29,479 nucleotides of DNA from Mnemiopsis leidyi (GCA_000226015.1 JH154645.1:359996-389474); one strand, 5' to 3'. Counted from the first letter of the stretch, positions 19,801 to 29,479 are shown. Program-made: numbers and translations. Notes: generated by a model from the sequence alone, not told the origin.

Positions 19801-21358
19801 TCAGTGGTGGAGTGGCTTCAAGAGCCGCTTCTTCCAGAGGTTCTTGTTTGATAGGAAAAGGTATGCACTGCCGCTTGTGCTTCTTCTTTTTCTCCTTTCT
19901 GGATTCCGTTTCAGTATTAGGTATTTGACTTATATTCAGCGGGATATTAGGGGTTATATTCTCATTGTTCAAAGGGAGTGTAGGAAATGGCAGAGTGGGC
20001 GGCCGCTCACTACTATCTGGAACTTGATTGTCTCTTAGTGAAGTTGGAGCAGATAAAGGCTGATCGAAATTGTAGTTATATTGAATTTCAGGCCGATTCT
20101 GTGGACAATCGTGCTCACAGTAGTCGATAGGTTCCTGTTTGATTTGAATATTGTGGTGAGAACAGTCTAACATTTCTCGCTTAACGGCCATGAGAGGATT
20201 TTCATTTGGCATACTGTTCTCGTAGTCCATCGGCTCTGATTTAATTAGACGGTCAGCCACTGCTAAAGTCTTACAAGGTGCCTGTTCGGTTTCTCTACTC
20301 GGAAAATGCCGTGTTTCTTGGTTCGTGTTTCTGGAGGAGTTCCAAACTGAATCCTTGTCTATTGTCATTGATTCTGATTGTTGAGAAGAACAAGAGGAGG
20401 AGGGACGAGAAGTAAGACGGGTAACTCTCTGAGACACAGAATACGGTCTTGACTTGTTGTAGGCAGCACCTGACTCAAACTGAGCCATGAATTCCTGCAG
20501 CTTCTCCTCCTGTAGAGATTCATCCGAACTCAGGCACTTCTTTCTGGCGGCCAATCTAGCAGTTCGGCTACTGTTGGGAGGATATCTCCTTCTTAAATAC
20601 TCCTGAATTGTTGGGCTTATCCGGATTTTGGGAACCAGAACTACTAGTTTTTGTACCTTTTTCCTCTTACGCTGATACATTGGCCTGTGTTCTCGACTTC
20701 GGCCCGAACTTTGTTCCCTTATCTGATACTCCTCAGTTTCTTCGCACCGTTCCCTCCGCAAGTCCTCGAAATATTTCTTAGCTCGAGCACGAAGTGCGGG
20801 ATCCTTCATATCAGTCTCGCCGTAATGCGGATCAAAGTGGGGAGAGTCATACTCTCTGTTTTCGTTACCCTCTGCGAAAAACGAGTACAATCCATATTGA
20901 TAAGTTGACAAGTCGACAGCTTTGTTCACATCCCGTGCTACTTTGGAGGGAGCAAATCTGCCAACAGGACGGGATGGGACCTGAGGATTGAGTTCAGGAG
21001 CGGAGTGAAGTGGTACTGGCAGGTTTGAGGAGATGGGCGGGTGTACTCGAGCACATGGTTCAGGACTTGTTGGCTCCGGCTTGATTACGAGAGGAGGAGG
21101 AGAGTCGAATTTTTCTTCTTTGATCTTCACTCCTGGGAAACAGGGGACACTTAGAGATGAAATGAATATATTCTGCGGTTCTATAGCAAACTTCGTAACA
21201 ATATATTTTACACAGTCTAAGGTGTGCACTTGCTGTAACGAGTAAGTAAGTTACACTGCCATTGCGAGATGCAATCAATTAAATCTTATTTACAGAATTC
21301 AGATAATCCAACTTAGACATCCCGCTGACTCACCTATGTCCTCAGGGCATGTTTCCAT
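16802..21358 (-). CDS. Large disordered protein with multiple SUMO-consensus and LC8-like motifs, function unknown
   Basis: Proposed exons 21334-21358 (METCPEDI plus one base, donor GTGAGT) and 16802-21132 (acceptor CCTGTTTCCCAG) give 1451 residues. The big frame stays open upstream to 21229, so an unspliced 1475-residue version is possible, but the splice signals are strong. I do not recognise the family. It is rich in Ser, Pro and Glu and largely low-complexity. About eleven psi-K-x-E SUMO motifs (VKIKEE, IKSEP, IKQEP three times, VKEEP, IKEEP, IKEET) lie within residues 10-795. A PFPIKQEPLEE block is duplicated (about 433 and 487). A basic segment, QRKRKKVQK, is near 162-170, one PPPY is near 872, and four QT motifs lie at 1182, 1218, 1277 and 1312 (VQTQF, VQTDI, CQTQY, TQTEG). 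VLVEPL occurs twice near the C terminus. The best-conserved-looking part may be about 80-235. A nuclear, SUMO-modified scaffold or regulator is inference. Confidence 0.75.
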
Positions 21359-22146
21359 ACTTATCACCACTTACGGCATCCTTTCCTTCCTGGAGTAAAC
21401 AATGTTAGCAGTTTATCAGGCCTTTCTAACATTTAAAATTGTTCTTTATAAACCAAAAAGCTGTATGATGGACTTTTCATTCACTAAATTTTCCAATGAT
21501 TCTGGAAAACGGTGTGGGGGTTGTTAGAGAAATGAAGCAAATTTGTTCTATGAACAAAACGCGCATCTTATGCGCGCCACTTTTTCGTCAACAAAGTTCA
21601 AGCGGTGGCCTATCTAGCAAGGTGAATTCTTAGTAAAACTAGCAAGAGCAGTCCGTGTTTGATTCGCCGTCTCATGAATATTTACAATGGCTGGCGAAGT
21701 GCATAATTGTTGGGGATGAATTGTGGAGTGAATTGAGGAGTGATTAAGAAGTTCACAAGAGAATCTAAAGTAGAGAATCGAACCAGGACAAAAATCAAAT
21801 ATACAAAAACATTGAATCTCGTTCAAAGCAGTCCTGCTGCAAACAGTGAAAAAATAAAAATTTAAATCTGAAACATCAATCAACAAACAATAAGCGTCAC
21901 TTAAATCTGTAAAAACGAATAAAGTTATCTCATAAATCCACGTGAATAAGTACGAAAAAGCTCTAGTCGATTAAGAAATCTAACCTCACAGAATGAATAG
22001 AACCGCTCAAGTCGATACTTAATGCAAATAAGGAGGGTGCAAGTAAACATAGCAACAATCTACAAAACCGAAGTAATCAACACGTGGCCTTAGAGAATTA
22101 AAAACATAAAATCCTGAAGTAAAAAACCCGAAATAGTGCGGTGTAA
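21359..22146. other. Spacer between WASHC3 and the large gene
   Basis: No coding exon recognised. On the minus strand an acceptor-like AACATTGTTTACTCCAG ends 31 nt before the large gene's ATG; the intervening leader holds a two-codon ATG-CCG-TAA frame and a GTAAGT. Two short hairpins occur at 21542-21576. Confidence 0.45.
21542..21576. other. Two adjacent 7 bp hairpins
   Basis: TTTGTTC-TAT-GAACAAA (21542-21558) is followed after one base by CGCGCAT-CTT-ATGCGCG (21560-21576). Each has a perfect stem and a three-base loop. Role unknown. Confidence 0.7.
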
Positions 22147-23135
22147 TCAGTCACTGTCATAACTTCCATCTGAATCAGTCTCATCGACAACTTCCTCGGA
22201 ATTCGGGGGAGCTGGCTGATCTGGGTTGTCAAGGTAGATGGGATCTAAACCTGCCATCCTCATCTTTGCGTGTAGTGCTGCTGGAGGAATTCCTACCTGG
22301 ACCATCTTGAAATATTTGGCATACCGCGGATCCTTGCTTACTGGCGTGTAATCTGAAGTAAAAGTGGTAATAAAACACATAATTAATAATCGAAAAGAAC
22401 TTTTTTGAATGAAATTTTGAAAATTCAATAAAGTCTACACCTGCAAGCGAGAAAAACGATCCTAAACAAGCATAGAAGTGGAAATTTTAGAACATAGACT
22501 CGAATCCGAAATAAAAAACAAGAAGGAGTTTGAAGGATGGCTAGCAACACCCTCATTTAGAAGTAACATTTAAAAACCTGTAGCTGCCTCTGGGACTTGT
22601 TCTTCAGCACGGACTTCCGGGTTCAGTTCGGTGTTCTCAGTATCAGCAGCTGGGGCTGACTGAGCAGGTTCTGATTGGTTCTGTGCAGTGACGTCACTCT
22701 TAGGCGGTCCCTCCTCCAGTTTCACAGACTCCAACTCCGGGATTGAAGCTAGTTTGGCCTCCAACAACAAGAGTGTTGTTTGTATCTGCTGTGTTCGTCT
22801 GTCTACTTCTGCTAACTTACTCTCTGCTCTACACGCAAATCTATTCAGATGTCCGGTCATCTGAACGTACACGATTTTCAGACATTTCATGGAAAGGTTA
22901 TTTAAATGTTAGACGTAAATTTGTGTTCAATTTGTTGACCCAATTCCACATACCCACGTATCAAATAAAAATAGAAAAGTAACATAGAATAGGTTAGAAG
23001 CGTAGGAAACTGGGAATGTGTACACACCTGTATGACGAAGTGGTTGATGTATGCGAGTGTACGTTTGTGCTGTAAAGGTTCCAGCAACTTCAGATCTAGA
23101 CTTTGTCCTACAATAGGCACTCCATCAGCGTCCAT
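22147..23135 (-). CDS. WASHC3: WASH complex subunit 3 (CCDC53)
   Basis: Exons 23028-23135, 22578-22860 and 22147-22352 join in phase to 198 residues (the human protein has about 194). WASHC3 is a small structural subunit of the pentameric WASH complex, which activates Arp2/3 on endosomes for cargo sorting. Family marks are the start MDADGVPIVGQSLDL, the HKRTLAYINHFVIQ helix, a coiled coil over about 43-80 (RAESKLAEVDRRTQQIQTTL, then LEAKLASIP), a disordered acidic linker, and the C-terminal KDPRYAKYFKMVQVGIP block with GLDPIYLD before a Ser/Asp tail. The frame is open upstream to an ATG at 23204, but the homologous start is at 23135. It lies 368 nt downstream of ATP5PB on the same strand. Confidence 0.93.
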
Positions 23136-23503
23136 CGCACGATCCTTTCTAGCCTCTTTACATTCTACATCTATATGATCAGTAACAGAATTAAAATCAG
23201 TCACAAAATAATTAAAGAATGCATTAAGTTGGACCTCGATATTTAATAATCAACTATAGGCTAAACAAGTCCAATGGTGTTCAGATTAGAGTAGATGTCA
23301 ATCTTGAAGCTTTAAAGCAGAGCAAATAATGACCACATTTTATGTGAACATTTTGTAATTTCAAATCATAACAAGACAGAACTTACAGTAAACCAAGGAC
23401 TCCGACAAATCACAAGTTTCATAAATTAATATATCATACAAAATTGGAGTGTTCGCTAAAAGTGGTACAAGACACGCACGTGTACATAAAGTACACGCGT
23501 GCA
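23136..23503. other. Spacer between ATP5PB and WASHC3
   Basis: A short noncoding stretch holding the ATP5PB 3' UTR and the WASHC3 5' region. On the minus strand TTACTGATCATATAG and AAAGAGGCTAG are weak acceptor-like sites before the WASHC3 start. CACGTGTACATAAAGTACAC near 23477-23496 is a partly palindromic word. Confidence 0.4.
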
Positions 23504-24759
23504 TTACTGAGAAGGCGCAAGGAGAGACAGGCTAGCGATACACTGGTTGATGTTAGCTTCTTCTTGTTCGGGCGAGATGCTGGCAATAACTTCCTTCTCC
23601 AACCAAGCCACGATGTGGTCCCTGATGAAGGCTTTCTTGGTGCTCTCCAGCTCCACCTGGTAGTCCAGACGTTTCTTTACCTCAGTGTGTACCGTCTTTA
23701 TTCGCCGTCTGTACTCCGCTTCAATCTCGATCTGCACCAATTCTCGTTTTATGTCGAAAATGTCTCCGGCCAGCTTTAAACTTTCGATAGCAGCTTTTTC
23801 CTCGGCGATGGCTGCTTCGTAAGCAGCTATTTGAACCTTTTTTCCTGGAGCAATTTTTCTTTAAGAGTCAATGACGTGATGTATACTTACTTACTTAGTT
23901 ACTTTGTAACACGCTAAGTAATGTATACCACCGTGCACTTGAATTTAATACTTACTGAAAGCGGCACAAACTCTATTAAAAGTGATAGCATCTGGCTCTA
24001 TCTGCTTAATTCTCACTTTTCAAACTTGTTTTTATAAGACAATAAGGCAGATTTAGGGGATTTACGTGCTTACCTTCGCTCATGGTAGTCTCGATATTTT
24101 TAGTGTACTTATCAAGTCCGTCAATCACCATTGGTCCAACCTTTTTCCCCAAACCGTAGGTACAGGCAAATAGAATGGAACCAGCCAGAACCTAGGGTTT
24201 AGATATATTAATGTTGCCTTTGTAGTGTTTCACTCAACAGGTATGTACAAGGCGTTATGATGCAGCATCTCCATCAACAACATACCTACAATTTGACCTC
24301 TTTACACGTTACAACTATTTAATAACAAATTAATCTACCAATCACTATAACTTATAAATTTAAACTCACATCAGCATCAAGAACAATCATCTCCTTGCTG
24401 ACAGCTGTAGCAAGAATAGACCCTCCCAACACGGCAGCTCCAGTTTGTCCAGTAGACAGAGGGTTCTTGCTCTCCTTTACCTCAGCTACATCTTAAAAAG
24501 AAAAACGAGTAGTCTTAAACATGATAATTTCTGGTAATTTTATTGTTTTATCTAATCCTACAGATTTACTAGCTCACATTACAAACTGCTGTTTCCACTC
24601 AGGCTCCACAAATTCCATTGTGTGCAAATAATTGTGATTTAAATCCTTTTTGAGTTTTTAGAATTTTTTATGTCACTTACCAGAGGAGAATCTGTTGGTG
24701 AGGGAGTAGAGAGGAAGCTTTGAGCTCTGTCGAGCAAGCAGACAAGTTCTACTGAGCAT
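23504..24759 (-). CDS. ATP5PB: Mitochondrial ATP synthase F0 subunit b
   Basis: Exons 24681-24759, 24370-24491, 24074-24191 and 23504-23844 join in phase to 219 residues. The protein is the peripheral-stalk subunit b of complex V in the inner mitochondrial membrane, tying F1 to F0. Residues 1-26 (MLSRTCLLARQSSK...) form a typical matrix-targeting presequence. Two hydrophobic segments, about 39-58 and 66-84, make the membrane hairpin. The rest is a long helix containing the conserved VKKRLDYQVE, the WLEKEV segment, and the C-terminal NINQCIASLSLLA. It is shorter than the human precursor (256), mainly before the membrane hairpin. The acceptor-like ATTTTCTCTGCTAG ends one base before the ATG, so the gene may have a trans-spliced leader or a tiny upstream exon. 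Confidence 0.93.
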
Positions 24760-25549
24760 CCTAGCAGAGAAAATCGTAACAGGTTTGCTCTTTAATATTA
24801 ACCTGCCATTATTGAACACATGTACAGCAATAGCAACTTGTGCAGAAATTCCAGATCAAGATGCCCTATCTGTATGTTATACGTCTTGAAAGCTAACTAC
24901 TGACAGACAAATTTAAGAGAATTGGATTGGACTGGAAGATTCAAGTGTAGTGTGGTTCTAACGACCCTCATTTTTTTATGTCAATAGTTGCTTCCAATGA
25001 GCCTAATGTCTGTGCATGTACAATTTGAGGGTAATAAAAAAGTTTCGTCCAAAAATTGAAAATTACCCCCAATTTGACACAAATCTCCAGTTTTTTGATG
25101 TTTTAGAGATAGCATTCTGTCAAGTATGTGGTGAGAAAACAATATAATGAGTTAATAAAGTAAAGGTACCAAAAGTGGATTGAAATGTCATATGGAATCA
25201 AAGTTTGTCATTGTATTTGTCAGGATTCTATTTCAACGAGTACAGTTGTGCATTGTCTTTAAGTAGTACCTTCTCTGCACGTGCTGGAATCTCGTTGGCA
25301 AACAACCAACATTGCATAAAGCAGCTGCGTAACGATGCCCTGTCATAAGTTAAGAGGGCGCCTTATCACCATAATAATATGGGATAATTTTGCAAGATTA
25401 ACTGCGCAACTAGAAAAATTGCGTGTCTGGTTTAATAACTTCATTATTTATTAAGATTTTTTGGCCATATTTTCACAAACTGTTCCCAATAAGCCCTTAT
25501 ACCAGGGGCGCCACTTGGGGCCGCCTTTTTACCGCCCAGGGGCGCCATA
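24760..25549. other. Spacer upstream of ATP5PB
   Basis: AT-rich and presumably containing the ATP5PB promoter, though no convincing core element was identified. A GC-rich word with GGGGCGCCA occurs near 25505-25550. No ORF with motifs. Confidence 0.45.
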
Positions 25550-26360
25550 TTGGCTAGACCCACTGGCGTAAAGGTTGTGATATTGCTTGGCTTTTGATCA
25601 AGGATTAATATTTGCCATTTTCTTTTTCCTGTGGTTTTTAGTGAAGGGTTGATTGAAAGATTTTTTTGAAGTGCCTCTCATAGGCTTCACATGTTATTTG
25701 GTGGTTGATATGTAAGACGTGAAATGGGAAAACTAGGAAGTGTTTGTCTGCACATGAAACTAGATGTTGGTTGACTTTGAGTGGCGTCTCTATTATTGCT
25801 GGGGTTTGAGTGTTTCCAATGTAGGTTCAATTTCTCTATAGCATTCTGCGTTCCCCTATATAGAATTCACTAGATCTACAGCAAATCACACAGTAGACTA
25901 GGTTGGTTGGTTGAGTCGTAGGTGATGAGTTTATTGGCCGTTATCGCTTAACCGTTTTTAAGTTTGATGGATTCTCCTTCAGATAGGTTGTTTTTGCCAT
26001 GTATGCAGAGGCCGCAGTGTGGTTTGTTGTATTAGTATTTGTTACAGCTGTACCCAGGATTCTACAGTTACACTGAAGGGGCTCCTGGAAGATTCTAGAT
26101 CTTTTAACGGAGACCCTCCCCATTTAACCCTCAATCACGGGGTAGATGTTACACATGTTGACACTTTTCTTTGGTTTTTTGAAGGTTTTCCTTGTTAAAA
26201 GGCGCTTCAGGTTTGATGGCTGTCCTTTGGTGTGAAAAAGTTTTGTTTCTTTTAAACAGTCGAGCTCCATCCTGGCCGAGATTTTAATGGTTTCGGCTCC
26301 CGAGTGGTGACCAGAGTTGTTATGTTGGTTTGCTCTTTTGCATTTTCGATGCCCCTGATT
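25550..26360 (-). mobile_element. Degenerate Penelope-like retroelement C-terminal (GIY-YIG) segment
   Basis: On the minus strand, in broken frames, the order is SNLKRLLTRKTFKKPKKSV with a Cys-Asn, then YNKPHCGLC and a Lys-Asn-Gly segment, ITYDSTN (the usual C-x-S-x-N region), RGTQNAIEKLNLHWKHS, and a C....F.VFPFHV end. This matches the layout of the linker and GIY-YIG endonuclease at the C terminus of Penelope-like elements. Several stops and frameshifts mean it is inactive. The reverse transcriptase part was not found upstream (past 26360). Confidence 0.65.
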
Positions 26361-26579
26361 CAATGTGTGTAACCGTTTACATTTTGTAACGTTTTATTGG
26401 ACTCCCTTATCGCTCTCTTATCGCAATTTGAGTGTGTTAGCTAGCGGTGCTTTGAGCCTGCTATATAAAAGTGTATATACATCGTGTATATTATGTTCTT
26501 CGAAGAACACAAACATCTTCTGGTCTTCACGGATCACAACTTTGACCCTGCTCAGTTAAGAGGGTAATATGTAGATCAG
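26361..26579. other. Short spacer between two retroelement remnants
   Basis: A 64-codon plus-strand frame (26365-26559) has no motif. The inverted word TTCTTCGAAGAA is present near 26493. Nothing else is supported. Confidence 0.4.
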
Positions 26580-27460
26580 TTTAATGCCTCAATGGAAAGT
26601 GTTATGGGCGAAATGTGTCAAGAAATTGGTGTAGAAGGATAATGGCATCAGATTGGGCCTGAAACATTGATGAAGAAGAGCAAGATTACACGGAACAAAT
26701 TTGGGAATTGGCTGCAGACTATGACTGATTTGTTGTATGTGCGTGCTAGTCCGCTGTTAGAAAAGGGAGTATCTGTTCTGGACAGGTATGATATGTTGAT
26801 GCAGGAGAAAATCGTTGAACAGATTATTGATCTTCAGAACTAAGTCATAGAGAAACGTGACGAACAGCTGAGTACTGTTCAAGAAACTGTCCAGAGGGAG
26901 ATTCAGAGCTATTTTTCTGTTGTCCTGTGCTACTGCCCTGGCTCCAAAGAAAATTAAGTCAGCTGTTAGAAAAGTTGCGGACGATACAGGCAGGGGCAAA
27001 AATTCCGTAATCTACAGTGTAGCAGAGAATGTATCAGAAAACACAAACGATAAAGTTTCACAAATTCTACAGGAGATCGATGGAAAGCTGCCAATTATAA
27101 CCTCAAGTAGAGTCGGGGTTGTAGGCTTACAACCTACCGTCATCGCTTCGCGCGCGTCACACCTGCTCCTCGAAGAATCGTGGACGCGCATCGCCCGTTA
27201 AAGTCGGGGTTAAACAGCCAGAGAAGTGTCGCCCAGAGAAGGTAACATTGAGAATTTGGATGTAGTAAACCTGGTTTTGCAGATAAAAAGTAAAATTATG
27301 CGCACAAAAGAAGAGAACAAAGCAATTTATCTTTGCCCTGACCGAACTGTTAAGCAAAAAGGGTTTTAAAAAGCTGCTGAAAATCGAAAGGAGAGCAGAA
27401 ACTGATAGTGGTAAAGTTCAGTTTATTAAGAACAATGAGATTATTAGTGTCGATAAGTAA
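26580..27460 (+). mobile_element. Degenerate LINE ORF1-like coding remnant
   Basis: Successive frames read KKSKITRNKFGNWLQTMTDL, LLEKGVSVLDRYDMLMQEKI, a coiled-coil stretch VIEKRDEQLSTVQETVQREI, ATALAPKKIKSAVRKVADD, NSVIYSVAENV, then VGVKQPEKCRPEKVTLRI and KGFKKLLKIERRAETDSGKV. The order of coiled coil, RNA-binding-like core and basic C-terminal domain fits ORF1 proteins of LINEs found in marine invertebrates (recognition from memory of the family). Stops, a frameshift near 26910 and an 81 bp insert break it. No ORF2 follows. Confidence 0.6.
27111..27211. mobile_element. 81 bp insert flanked by 10 bp direct repeats
   Basis: AGTCGGGGTT occurs at 27111-27120 and 27202-27211, enclosing 81 bp of CpG-rich sequence that starts GTAGGCTTACAACCTAC (able to form a small hairpin) and ends CGCCCGTTAA. 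It interrupts the ORF1-like frame exactly at the repeated residues (RVGV / KVGV). This looks like a very small transposed sequence with its target duplication. No terminal inverted repeats are evident. Confidence 0.6.
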
Positions 27461-28780
27461 AGGGATCCAGTACCAAGTGGATAGATTTGATTTAAACTAA
27501 TAATGTTTTTATTTCCACGTTGTCGAGGTGTTACCCGACTCGTGCGCGGCTCAAGCTTGCTGTTCTCCTTGCATGCTGCTCTCCTAACGTTTCGTTAGAA
27601 CGTAAAACGGGAATCATCTAGTCAATTTCCACATTGGTCCATGTTTTTACAGGCTAGTTCCGTTTGCTATATACTTTTCGTGTTGGCCCAATATTTATGC
27701 GCTTGATAAGATTTTACTGATGGTGCGCGTCTACGATCATTTCTTCGTCTAGAATATTTTCTTTGCGTCTTTAACTATTTTGTCGCAATGCCAGAAATGC
27801 ATAACAGCGCGTAATAGCCGTGATTTAAGGACTTTAAGGCAAACTTCTCCCTTTTGTCATGCCAGCTTTTGGAGGTATCGCTCCTCAAGTTGCTTAATTA
27901 ACAAAAGCCCTTTTGCGCGCGTCGCGCGTGCCAACAGAAGTAGTAGCAGCAATAGCCGCGGCGCGCGTTGTAAGCATCTGGCTAGGTGATCAACCTTAGA
28001 TACTGACATAACAGCGTTTCGCCCATGCCAAGCTAAATGAATCTTATCCTAGCATCATGGGATACCTTAGTTGATAATTTGCTCTAACCAGAGCCCTTGT
28101 ACTATTCTGATATCATTTAATTAACTTCTATGTAAAATAAACCCTCTTTGATTCGGTTTTGCATATTATTTTTATATTTTCATATAGCTCTTTATATTTC
28201 CGATCTTTATCTGGGGAAACTGCAGTATCATAATGTAATATTCTTAAATTCTTCATTTACTGATTTGTCATCTATTATTCGACAAATCACTGAATAAAAT
28301 TCTAGTATACACAAATTTTGATGTTATCTCTTGATGATGATGGTGCATCATGTTGCAGTTGTGATTAGAACAAGAATTGTTCATCATTAGAATCACTGAA
28401 TTGTGGATATGAATTTGGATTGTAGGCATGGTTTTCCCTTGGATATCGCTAATTGAAACTGTTGCTTTTGATGTGCACTATTACCTTGGTATCAGTTGTC
28501 TCACGTGTAGCAATGTCTCAGTGGGTGTTGTTGATTTTTGAGTTGAAATAGCTTGAAAATTTCCCTTGCTTGTTCATCAATACAATATTCAACTCTAAAT
28601 GAGGCAACTACCTTATCATAAATGAAAAGCCCTAACCTCTTTCCAACCGGTTATGACATTAGAAATATGCCAAATATATATATATAAGTTATCCACCCCA
28701 TTGTCTAAGCCAAGACGAACAGCAAACTCTAGATACTAAGTCATTAAAACGTCAATCCTCTACATAAATGTGTAATTCAT
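27461..28780. other. Noncoding stretch
   Basis: 27540-27990 is CpG-rich with CGCGCG words. After that the sequence is AT-rich, with a short TA run near 28676-28686. The ORF at 27780-27989 shows no motif. No gene, RNA or element is recognised. Confidence 0.45.
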
Positions 28781-28793
28781 TTGGCTCATTCTG

Positions 28794-28841
28794 CAATTGG
28801 CGGGAGGAAAGCACGTGACGGTGGACGCAATTGCCTATTGG
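28794..28841. promoter_or_regulatory. Candidate promoter element cluster
   Basis: Within 48 bp there are two inverted CCAAT boxes (CAATTGG at 28794-28800 and ATTGG at 28837-28841), an E2F-like TTGGCGGGA (28797-28805) overlapping the first, and a CACGTG E-box (28812-28817). Such clusters are common in animal promoters, but no adjoining gene is visible and direction is unknown. Confidence 0.3.
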
Positions 28842-29479
28842 CTGTCCAGCTGTTACTGTTTTCCCACACTGATAAGCGACGACGGATAATATAGTGGAGA
28901 AATAATAAATAAATTAATTAATAAATCATAAACAAGTAAGATACCGGAGGGGTGTCCACGTCTATTGTCACATGCCCTCCTCCCACCAGAAAAACAAGTA
29001 TTTTTCAGAAAAACAAGTATTTTTATTTACAGCATTTAAGATCAAACAATATTGTATTTCATTTACAACCCTTCTCAAATCTAAAAGGGTGACGTGCGGA
29101 CATCTCACATTATGACGCGCGACGCACACGTATGTCCCTAGCGCAAGATTTGCCAAACCAGTACAGCCCACACGCGTACACGCGTGGGCCATATCGGTTC
29201 AACAAATGGCAGACGCACGCGCACGCTCGGCATAGCATGAGGCCGCTCTATGAATTTTCTTTTACATAATGTTTTAAGCATCAAAATTAAATTTATTAAC
29301 ACATTATTTTCTCAAGTTTTACAATTTTTCAACATTGTAATCGAGCATGATATTTTAAGAATATTCATATAATAAAGAGTCTCAAAACCTCAACACAACA
29401 AGTAGACAAAACGATACCCGCTCATCGGGGACATTCGCAGAGACGAACACACCTAGTCCTATAGTACCTACGGGACACA
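28842..29479. other. Right-end noncoding stretch, possible edge exon
   Basis: An exact 19 bp tandem duplication lies at 28987-29024 (CAGAAAAACAAGTATTTTT twice). 29090-29220 is rich in CG words, including ACGCGTACACGCGT. From about 29350 a plus-strand frame (reading ESQNLNTTSRQNDTRSS onward) is open to the edge; it could be a partial exon but has no support beyond being open. Confidence 0.3.

Noticed and set aside
17162..20991. Many plus-strand ORFs of 64-130 codons
   Set aside because: They are antisense shadows of the 4.3 kb minus-strand exon with no motifs.
21133..21229. Upstream extension of the large protein (MHTLDCVKYIV start)
   Set aside because: A strong acceptor at 21133 and an in-phase short exon at 21334-21358 explain the start better; kept only as an alternative.
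23136..23204. Longer WASHC3 N terminus from an ATG at 23204
   Set aside because: Known WASHC3 proteins start at the MD-x-DG segment encoded at 23135; the extension has no family support.
27118..27205. tRNA or hammerhead-ribozyme identity for the 81 bp insert
   Set aside because: No A/B box pair, no cloverleaf, and the conserved hammerhead core is missing on either strand.
28968..29192. 74-codon minus-strand ORF
   Set aside because: No motif, crosses a tandem duplication and CG-rich words; likely chance.

Overview
The window is eukaryotic nuclear DNA from an invertebrate animal, most likely a cnidarian and possibly a hydrozoan. Genes have short coding exons with GT-AG introns, spacers are AT-rich, and there is an intronless class A GPCR of the kind expanded in cnidarians. 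Degenerate LINE and Penelope-type retroelements are present. No rRNA, tRNA, CRISPR or prokaryotic operon was seen. The cnidarian assignment is inference; the sequence names no species.

Layout. 1-560 is a ~55 bp satellite. 1135-15028 (+) is one ten-exon gene that I reconstructed. All splice phases agree and give a 592-residue protein: an N-terminal Cys-Cys-His-Cys zinc finger resembling the PARP type, a SIRT6/SIRT7-like (class IV) sirtuin core, and a basic, repeat-bearing tail. Its 7 kb fourth intron holds a complete intronless rhodopsin-type GPCR on the opposite strand (5215-6291) and a dead LINE reverse transcriptase fragment (about 9990-10580). 15029-16801 is a convergent spacer.

From 16802 to 24759 three genes lie head to tail on the minus strand. 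In transcription order they are ATP5PB (mitochondrial ATP synthase subunit b, four exons), WASHC3/CCDC53 (WASH complex subunit, three exons), and an unrecognised ~1451-residue, mostly disordered protein. The last has about eleven SUMO-consensus lysines and four Gln-Thr motifs resembling dynein light chain LC8 sites.

24760-29479 has no intact gene. It holds a degenerate Penelope-like GIY-YIG segment (minus), a degenerate LINE ORF1 (plus) interrupted by an 81 bp insert between 10 bp direct repeats, and a CCAAT/E2F/E-box-like cluster near 28.8 kb.

The most interesting points are the zinc finger-sirtuin fusion, which would join DNA-break-type recognition to an NAD-dependent deacylase; the SUMO/LC8 scaffold-like protein; and 3' splice-site-like sequences lying 0-3 nt before three start codons, which suggest spliced-leader trans-splicing or very short 5' exons. 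All exon models come from reading the sequence by eye and have no transcript support.
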